From contig BSBM01000823.1 of the NCBI GenBank assembly GCA_027924585.1, positions 315,001-379,000 on the forward strand: 64,000 nucleotides of DNA, read 5' to 3'. The notes under the pieces are model-generated. The model did not search any database. It had not been told where the DNA came from and saw only the letters and a list, made by a program, of their open reading frames with translations. Positions 56,619 to 64,000 of this stretch are shown here, in pieces. The translations under genes and the position numbers were made by a program. This DNA comes from Larix kaempferi (Eukaryota; Streptophyta; Pinopsida; Pinales; Pinaceae). Position 1 is the first letter of the stretch. Each line of letters begins with the position of its first letter.

Positions 56619-59600
56619 ATGACGGAAGAAGAAACTTCTACTAGTTCTAGGGTTAAGATAGCCCTGGAAGATAGAAACGCAGATGTATTTGACACATGCC
56701 TTTGGCTCCCAGTTCCAGAAATTAAGAAGAGACTAGAAACCTTGCATGAACAGGCACTGGATATCCACGGAGTCTTTAGGTCGTCTTTCATTTTCTTTTC
56801 CCTTGAACAGGTGTTATCTTTTCCTGAGTTTGTAGCATGGTGTTCTTCTATTTACTCAGAACCTCAAAGAGTTATAATGGATGCCCATAGGTCCAAAGTC
56901 ATCTGTAATATAGATGGGTCAGCCAGTAGGGATTCCTTTTTCATTCCAGAGTCTCAGTACCAAGAGTCGAAAGCTTTTTCTGAAGAGTCGATGGTTGCCC
57001 CGAAAGTTGTCAAGCCTTCTTAGCCACATGCTTAAAACCCTAGTCCAAAATATCTGAGGAACCCTACCCTCTAAATGTCAACCTTTTTTATGACAATTCC
57101 CAATTGATTCTTTCTTTGTTAGCTCAGTATCTAGGGTTGGATACTGATTTGTGGGTGACTGAAGTCCAATTAGGTTTAGTCTTTAGGATTAGCATCAGTT
57201 TGGCCAGGTCCAAAAGTGGGCTTATCTCACCCCTGAAGTTTGATGAATTTTTGGCAGAAAGGATACATGTACAGTTATGCAATTTCCCGAATACTAGGTT
57301 TTTTAGATATCAAATGTAGTTGATGAAAGTAATTATGTACAGCAGTGCCGAAAGCCCACATTTCTCCGAACTGCTTGAGACTGATGTTTTGGTAGACAAT
57401 GTTTTCAATTATTTGAACTATGTTTTGCCCCTTGTTTATAAAATCATTTTTAGGGAAGAATTTCCTAGAGTGCTACCTAAAATGAAAGCGATGATGCAGC
57501 TGAAGGACAAACCGGCAGTCGGTGACTGGTTTTTGTTAAAAGAGGCTACAATTATTAGGTTATAAGGTGTTGTGTAGAATCCCTATGTTCTACCAACTTT
57601 TATAACAATGTGGATCTCTGCTCTTGAATTTATCAGACAGAAATTGGCCCTAGAAGAGTTGCATTTCCTGAAACATAAGAACAGCACAGATGTGAAACGT
57701 CCTTGGAAGGTAGGGCCTTTCATTGTGAAGAATAAATAAGCTTTTTCAGAAGTGGAAGAGTTATTGAAGTCGCTAGGGTTCAGAAAGGATGTAGCCATCA
57801 AATATGACCCCCTACATATAATTTCCAAGAGAATGAAGGAATGTAACCTCAACGCTTTTGAGGATGAAGAACCAGAAGGGGTGATGAAGGGGCAAAATTT
57901 GTTGTGTTGGGAACCCGAGGTGGAGGAAGCAGTGGAGACACAGGGAGTGGAGCTCATGATTTCTGATTTAATAATGGATTTAGATCAAGTGTCGGACACC
58001 ATGGAGGTGGGTCGAAAAAGAGACTTAGAAGAAGTCGCGGAGATGGATAATTAAGAAGGTGATATATACAAGTGACCTAAGTTACAAGTACAGGATGCGT
58101 TAGTGGTTGAAGCTATTCAAGCCGAGTCAATTGCTTCCCCAACTAAAGAGGAGCTGGTTGTTGAAGCATCTCAAGAATAATTGACTGTCCAAATGGACAT
58201 TGGAGGGGAAGATGATGAAGAGTGTTCGGCTCTTGAGATCTAGGTTGTAGAATACAAGTTTGAAGATGTTCAAGAAGGAGATGTTTGTAATAGGTTTCGG
58301 TCCAAGGCTGAACTCTATGAGCAATACGATCAAAACAAGCGAGCCTCATCCCAAAAGCTGTTTGATTCAATGCCTGTCACCAAAGGTTTGTCTAAGACTT
58401 CCTTGATGACTAGCATACGTATAAATGATAACATCTTAAACTTAGCAGTATTAACAGAGGATGGATTGACCGAAACAAGGATCAATTGGAAAAAGATTCC
58501 AGTACCAGACAAAATCCAATTTCACAAATAGGTTACTAACCTTTTGTATGATGATTTTGTGCAAGATTCCTTGAAAAGTGATAACTTGCTGGTTACTGTG
58601 AAAAAACTGGAAAACCAATTGAAGCTAGAGAAAAGTGAAAACTAGGCACTTCAATAGCAAGTAAAAAAGGTACAATCTGACGTGGTCATAAGTGAAGGCA
58701 GAGGAAAAAGCATGAGAAAGATGTTAGCGGAGAAAGACAAGCTGATTCAAAAGCTACAGAAGAAGGAAAAAGTTCCAAATATCCAGTTGATCGAAACCCC
58801 TGAAGAGACAGACTTGGAAAAGAAAAAAGAGGACTTGTCTAAGTAGATAAGTGATTGCAAAGTAGATTTGCTAAGGTTTGCAAAGAAGGAAGATAGCTGG
58901 AAAAAAGAGACAATAAGCTTAGAAAGGCAGCTTGATGATCTAAAAACTAACTTGTACAATTTGGACATGCAACCTACCAATTCGAACCAAAATGGGGAAA
59001 GCAATAGTACCGATAGTCTGGTGCAGCTATGTCTCACATTAGCCTAAAAGACATGGAAATTAAGGAGCTAAATGAAAAAGCTCATAGGTTGGAAGAAGAG
59101 GGTCGTAAAAAGGAAGAAGATCTGAAGGTCCTCCAAAAGAAGCACAAGGAATTGATTGAGATGAATAAAAAGCTCACTCATCAAGTTACTGGGCAGGTAG
59201 CTTTGCAAGGATGTAAACACTTGGTCTGGGATAGGATCATTAAGGAAGCTGAGAACTTTAGACCCTACCTTGAGTTTATAAGGATTAAATAAAAGACCAT
59301 TAGTGACGTTCTAGAAGGTTGTGAAGTTGCAAAGAAGACCTTAATCCAAAGGCCTAAAGAAACGACACTAAGTGCCATCACTTTCTTGAATGATCTATCC
59401 GAAGAAGAAAGGATTAAGCTGAATATTGGGAACCGGATCGCAACACTTGAAGCAGCACGAACGGTCCTGGGGAAATATGCACAGATCGAGGGTGTGGAAT
59501 CCAGAGTCGAAGAAATGAAGACACAAGTGGCAGATTTGAAAGGACTGTTTGATAAGCTGGTCGAAATGGGGTTACCTTCATTCTGGAAAGATGACCAAGA

Positions 59601-59904
59601 GTTAATCTCCCCTGAGGCTTATAAAAACCTACTGTGGACGATAAGAATGGATCATAAAAAGGTCAAACATCTGAACTAGCTACATATAGGCAAGGCTCTG
59701 ATGGAGTTGCTCCAAGAGGACTTTGAAATCTTGAATAGGTTGATCACCATTTGCGAAAGGATTCCCCCATTTTCCTACGTAGAGCAGATCGAGATACGAG
59801 TGATGGTAAAGGAAATGTTGGACTATGACCTTCCACCTGCAGACCAATGGGCTACTTTAGAAAGGTACAATAGATCGCTATACTTTCTCCGTCTTCCACA
59901 GTAA
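56619..59904 (+). pseudogene. Second accessory coiled-coil ORF relic
   Basis: ATG 56619 starts frame 3 (MTEEETSTSSRVKIALEDRN). A TAG at 57021 and a shift move it to frame 2 (57060-59030), and another shift near 59030 to frame 1, ending TAA at 59902. Length would be about 1090 residues. The N-terminal part is globular-looking (KFDEFLAERIHVQLCNFPNT, LPLVYKIIFREEFPRVLPKM). The C-terminal half is coiled coil (LENQLKLEKSEN, LEEEGRKKEEDLKVLQKKHK, VESRVEEMKTQVADLKGLFD). Most internal stops are TAG (e.g. 57317, 58242, 58528, 58645, 58654, 58843). Like the ORF at 45731 it has its own TATA box and directly precedes LTR-like sequence, yet no integrase lies upstream. Confidence 0.6.
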
Positions 59905-59922
59905 TACTTTTCTTTTTGTAGT

Positions 59923-61006
59923 TGTTGATGTTTGCTTGGAACCAGAGACTTCTTACAAGACTTTCCTAATTTTTATCAGTTGTAATATTCTTTGAGGCGG
60001 CTATATAAATAGCCATATGGAACTATTATTTTTCTATCTTTACTTTTTTACTTGAAGTAAATGTTACCTAGTAAGAATACCGATGGATTGTAAGAAAGCA
60101 GTTAGGCCAGTTTCTACCTATTTTCTGTTTTATTGTGATAATGGCAAAACAACCTGAATGAGGTGTCACTCCGATATAGCTGTTTTTTATTTAGATGAGT
60201 CAAGCAAGGGGACTCCTGACATATATATATGCGATGTAATAGAATGATAAAGGGTTGAGAATTATTATTGAAAACCTTTATGGGAATTTTGTGTATCGTT
60301 CTGTAAGGCATTTTGAGCTATGTTTGAATAAATATTTGCAGAGCTGAGCGAATATTTTTCTCAGGGTTTCTTGTGTAACTAGTCTTGTAGTCTATTCCTT
60401 CTTTTTCCATGTGAATTGTGTATCTCTCATTGTTAATTCCAGTCTGTAACATTCTTTCATACTTGGTATAGTGTGATAGCTAAGTAAAATTCATAGAAAT
60501 TATGCTCTACTTATCTTTTTCCAAGTATTCGACCATTACTTTTCTGCTAAAATTGATATAGGATTCATCATTATATGCCCTATGTCAATGGATTGTTTCT
60601 TTCTCTTTTGTTTCACCAATTAAAATCACTTTAGCTATGAGCTGTTTACTACCTCGCTCCTCTGTTAATGCATTTGTGAAGAATTTGTAAATGAATTTTC
60701 ATAGTTTGTTTGAATGTGACTCCATTGCCCAAATAAATATTCATATGTTTCATCCAAGCTACATTTAAACCATTTTGTTTCCAATAGAAATCTGACCTTC
60801 TGTATTGTTGTAATTGAATATCTTGAATGATGAATGTTGGTGCATGCTTTCATTGTTGAGAACTTTGTTTATCCCAGTCTTTCATAGAGTTGTAGAGAGA
60901 GCCCTCTGAGACTAAGTTGGGTTAGTAGCTTAAGTCTAAAGATTGGTTAGTGGTTACCCTAGTTTTCACTCTCCCACAACCTAGGGGGTCATTTTGGGTG
61001 TTAACA
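59923..61006 (+). repeat. 5' LTR of the right-hand Ty3 element (start tentative)
   Basis: The end at 61006 (GTGTTAACA) is fixed by the PBS four bases later. A strong TATATAAAT lies at 60002-60010. The start at 59923 (TGTTGATG) is the best TG candidate after the ORF stop at 59904, and forms a short inverted match with TTAACA. The partner LTR lies beyond the window. Confidence 0.5.
60002..60010 (+). promoter_or_regulatory. TATA box of the right-hand LTR
   Basis: TATATAAAT in 'ggcggctatataaatagcc', about 1 kb before the PBS, similar to the long R/U5 of the 13.9-kb element. Confidence 0.6.
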
Positions 61007-61009
61007 AAT

Positions 61010-61028
61010 TGGCGTCATTGCCAGGGAT
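61010..61028 (+). other. Primer binding site, Asp-tRNA type
   Basis: TGGCGTCATTGCCAGGGAT differs slightly from the common plant Ty3 Tat/Athila PBS (TGGCGCCGTTGCCGGGGA type). It marks the start of the internal region of the right-hand element. Confidence 0.8.
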
Positions 61029-61479
61029 GTAATTGTTTTGTTATCCCTGGAATAACGACAAAGAATTCTGAAGATTTGACAAAAAAGAGAGAATCCTGCG
61101 GGCGAACAGAGATTTCCAAATTCCTAGAGGGTTGTGCAATTTTTCCCTGGTGACTCCACTCGTAAAGATCCATATTCAAGAAAGACTTCACTGGGGAAAA
61201 TCGATGTGCCAAGTTAATTTTTGAAGAGATCTCAAGACAGGCATCTTGGCCTAAAGAAGGAGCCACACGAGAGGTGATCCTATTTCCAAAATTTTGTTAA
61301 GTGTGGAAAATCCAGAAATAATACCTAGACATAAGACCAGAAAGGACAAAGCTAATACTTCCAATCTTAAAAGAATTGGGTATAAAGAAGAGTTATCTAT
61401 TTTTCAAGAATTGGTATAGAGATAAATATCGGGAAACCTTTGGTAAGATCAAGATCTGAATCTTATCTAAGTCTGGTTG

Positions 61480-62900
61480 AAGAAGGTCTGAATGCCCCTG
61501 AATCCTATTTGTTAGATCATGTCTAGCTTCAGTTACAAAATATTATCAAAGAAGAAAGAGCTATAGTTGGTTCTCATATCCCTCAACCCAATACCACAAT
61601 TCCTGTAGGTAATTCTGCTCTGAATATTCATCCCCAAGCTCAGAATCCACTTAGACCCATGGCTGCTAGATTTGCACCATTGGCCCTACCAGTTGCTTTG
61701 CATGACCTCGCTGAGAACTATGCCCAGAGAATTGTCTCTTATGATGGAGAAGGGGTTTTTTTTTCCAAGCAACATGTAGACAGATTTGAAGATTTCATTG
61801 ATTTGGAGGAAGTAGATCATGATGATGTTAAGATGAGGTGGTTTGCTCAAAGTCTGTTTGGAGAACCCAAGAAATGGTTTAGACAGTTGCCGAATGCTTC
61901 TATAAATGATTTTGCAGCCTTTAAGACCCTATTCTTAGAGAGATGGGGAACAATAGGGAGTCCTGCCCTTGTCTTGTCCCAGTATAACCACCCGAAGAAA
62001 GGAGGTTTTGAATCTGTTCATGAGTTTTCTGCCAAGTTTATGAAAGCCTATAATTCTATTCCAGATGACCTAAGACCCTCAGTAGGCGCTACGAATCTCC
62101 ACTACGTAGATGCTTTTGATGGAGACTTCTCATGTATGTTAAGGGAGAGGAAATCTTCCACCCTGCCTACTATGCTAAAAGATGCAGTAGAGGTGGAAGC
62201 CAACATGATGGATTCGAGGAAAATGAAGGGGAAAACAGAAGTAGATAAAAAGAAGAAAGAAAACAAAACCCCTGCCTCCTCCTCTTCTAGTGATGCCAAT
62301 TTTGATACCATGATGAAAACCATGGAAAAGATGATGGATAGGTTAGCCATGGAAAACATGCCTCCTCCTAGAAAACAACCTGAAAATCAAATAAGGAATC
62401 CTAACTTTAGAAGGCCACCCCGTCCAAGAAATCCAAGAAATCGGGAAGACTAAGAGATGAGGCCCCCTTTCCTTGAGAATTTGGTGGATGGGGAAGGATT
62501 TGAAGAGCCTGCTGGAGACCAAATCCATCTCTTTGAGAGCCTGGACAATGAAATACATTTAACCCAAAGGGAACATGACTTTTTCAACATGGGGAATGCT
62601 AGTAAGGTTGTTGAATTTGATTCTGAGCAGTACCAAATGGGTTACATGAATGCTGTGGATGATATTCAAAGGAATATAAAGTTAAGGAGAAAGGAGATAC
62701 CGATTAGTGAAGGGAAGGTCGACCATGTTCAGTCTTCGAAGACTCAGCAGAATATGGAGAAATTAAAAGAAAAACAGCCAGAGGTTGCTACACAGAAAAC
62801 CTCGGAAGATAAGGGACATCATTCTAAAAAAGGTAGGTAGCCATAAGTCACTGAGGTAGGGAAGCTAGCTTCAACATTCATCTTGAAAGCTTAACTGTCT
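61480..62900 (+). pseudogene. gag of the right-hand Ty3 element
   Basis: Frame 3. The best-preserved part starts at ATG 61659 (MAARFAPLALPVALHDLAEN), but coding text reaches back past a TAG near 61528. The capsid-like domain has GEGVFFSKQHVDRFEDFIDL, MRWFAQSLFGEPKKWFRQLP, FKTLFLERWG and VHEFSAKFMKAYNSIP. It is followed by a Lys-rich linker, a Ser run (PASSSSSDAN), MMKTMEKMMDRLAMENMPPP and an Arg/Pro-rich tail (FRRPPRPRNPRNRED). No zinc knuckle is present; the basic tail may bind RNA. TAA at 62451 and TAG at 62838 interrupt it. It reads on toward the protease. Confidence 0.85.
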
Positions 62901-63480
62901 AAGGTAAATGTCTCTATCCCTTTAAATGAGCTGTTAAGAAACAATGAATATAGGGAAGAGATAAATAGCCTGGTAAAGGGGAAGGCAGAAAGTATACAAG
63001 ACATGTTGAAAGTGACAGATGATGCCCCAACTATAATCTTTGGTTCCAAGATGGAAGAGCCAGATGATAAAGAATTCCCTCCCTTTTATTTGATTTTGAA
63101 TATCCATGATAAGTTATTACACAATGCCCTGATAGATTATGGGGCTTCACACAACTTGATGCCAAAGTCAGTGGTGGACCAGTTGGGGTTAGAAGTCACC
63201 AAACCCTACAAAGACCTATATTTTTTTGATTCCATAAAGGTACCATGTTTGGGTCTAATTAAAGATGTAGTAGTAACCCTTGCCTAGATCCCAGCGAAGA
63301 GCATCATGATGGACATAGTAGTGGTTGATTTTCCTGATAAGTTTGGGATGTTGTTATCAAGAGCCTGGGTAAAAAAGTTGGAAGGGACCATGCAGATGGA
63401 CTTATCTTACACTACTATACCACTTTTCGGAAGCAACATGAAGCTATACAGAGAGAAAAGAATGGCTTATGTGGTCAGTA
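62901..63480 (+). pseudogene. Aspartic protease of the right-hand Ty3 element
   Basis: Frame 3: FGSKMEEPDDKEFPPFYLIL, then the active-site region ALIDYGASHNLMPKSVVDQL, then VPCLGLIKDVVVTLA, a TAG (63285), MMDIVVVDFPDKFGMLLSRA (the usual LLGR block reads LLSR), and a strand-rich end, MQMDLSYTTIPLFG. The catalytic D(T/S)G is DYG, one base from DSG, so the enzyme would be inactive. The order GAS.N.MP..V...LGL is typical of Tat/Athila proteases. Confidence 0.8.
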
Positions 63481-64000
63481 GTGATGAAAAACCTAAAAAT
63501 CACCCTATATTTGCTGTAGATACAGACATAGGTTCCTCTATCCTTTTCAATAATGGTCCACATACTAATCCTGTACCCCCATTTTTCCATGAAGTCGAGG
63601 AAGACAAGGAGTTTGCAGCAAGGCATGAGGCATCAGAGAGGCAAAAAAACAAAGAAGGACTGTGGAAGATGTACTTTGATGGATCATTCAGAAAAAATGG
63701 CGCTAGTTCCGGAGTCTAGATTATACCTCCCGATCAAGAGTCCAAAGCTTTATCATACAAGCTAACTTTCGAGTGTACTAATAATGTGGCTGATTATGAA
63801 GCTTTACTCTTGGGACTAAGAGCTTTGAAATACTTGGGGGCAAAAAGGATACACGTTTTTGGAGACTCAGAATTCATGGTCAATCAAGTAAATGACAGCT
63901 ATCAGGTAAAACACCCCAGGATGAGGGCCTACAGGAATGAAGTTTAAGATATGTCTGGGAACTTTTTCACCGAACATAAGATTTGGGTGATCTTGAGATT
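63481..64000 (+). pseudogene. RNase H domain directly after the protease (partial)
   Basis: After a linker of about 60 residues, frame 3 reads LWKMYFDGSFRKNGASSGV (first Asp), TAG at 63717, YKLTFECTNNVADYEALLLG (Glu), KRIHVFGDSEFMVNQV (second Asp) and KHPRMRAYRNEV, then TAG (63945). This is the plant/archaeal-type RNase H (RVT_3-like) seen as an extra domain in Tat elements. It continues past the window edge. No RT lies between protease and this domain. Confidence 0.85.

Larger units (their letters stand above)
61010..64000 (+). mobile_element. Right-hand Ty3 (Tat/Athila-like) element, internal region, runs off the window
   Basis: PBS, gag, protease and RNase H relics follow in order on the plus strand, all in frame 3 from about 61480. 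RT and integrase are not seen before the window ends. The LTR at 59923-61006 is its probable 5' LTR. Confidence 0.85.

Noticed and set aside
38960-59904. TAG reassigned to glutamine, or read through, as the explanation for the stop pattern
   Set aside because: TAA and TGA stops and frameshifts occur in the same relics, and methylation-driven CAG decay explains the excess of TAG in a plant genome without a new code.

Overview
The window reads as a stretch of a large, repeat-choked plant nuclear genome. LTR retrotransposons of plant type fill most of it: a Ty1/copia element primed by initiator Met-tRNA, and Ty3 elements of the Tat/Ogre/Athila kind. Around them lie tandem arrays, a SINE-like unit, a DUF4283-type relic and short GT-AG introns. 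A gymnosperm or another seed plant with a large genome is my inference; nothing here fixes the species. I found no housekeeping gene, tRNA gene, rRNA gene or CRISPR array. Almost every coding region is broken by stops or frameshifts.

Layout. 1-4508: minus-strand copia element (RNase H and RT relics, long non-coding interior, PBS, 5' LTR). 4509-5770: a 1.26-kb GAT/ATC array in alternating orientation. 8319-11380: plus-strand relic of a DDE-transposase-like gene, open in one frame apart from six stops. 12186-12830: minisatellite. About 13158-18960: 5'-truncated minus-strand Ty3 element (3' LTR, PPT, tandem repeats, protease and a duplicated zinc-knuckle gag). 19782-20830: DUF4283-like relic. 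21330-22267: candidate three-exon minus-strand gene.

23655-32308: a complete, probably non-autonomous LTR element with two 1322-bp LTRs, a perfect TCAAT target duplication, a leader array of about 31-bp palindromic units and a small gag relic beside the 3' LTR. 33050-34374: relic of a multi-exon minus-strand gene. 36473-50342: a full-length 13.9-kb Ty3/Tat element with 1.7-kb LTRs, five tandem PBS-like copies, gag, protease, a second gag-like domain, RT, RNase H, integrase, and a coiled-coil accessory ORF with its own TATA box. 50343-56400: repeats, a SINE-like unit and unassigned DNA. 56426-59904: a second accessory coiled-coil ORF relic. About 59923 to the window end: the 5' part of another Ty3 element (LTR, PBS, gag, protease, then RNase H with no RT between).

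Common thread. In unrelated relics the stops that interrupt otherwise continuous frames are mostly TAG, often where the family carries Gln. This fits CAG-to-TAG decay at methylated CHG sites, and the LTR pair of the 13.9-kb element shows the same kind of transitions. All counts were made by eye.
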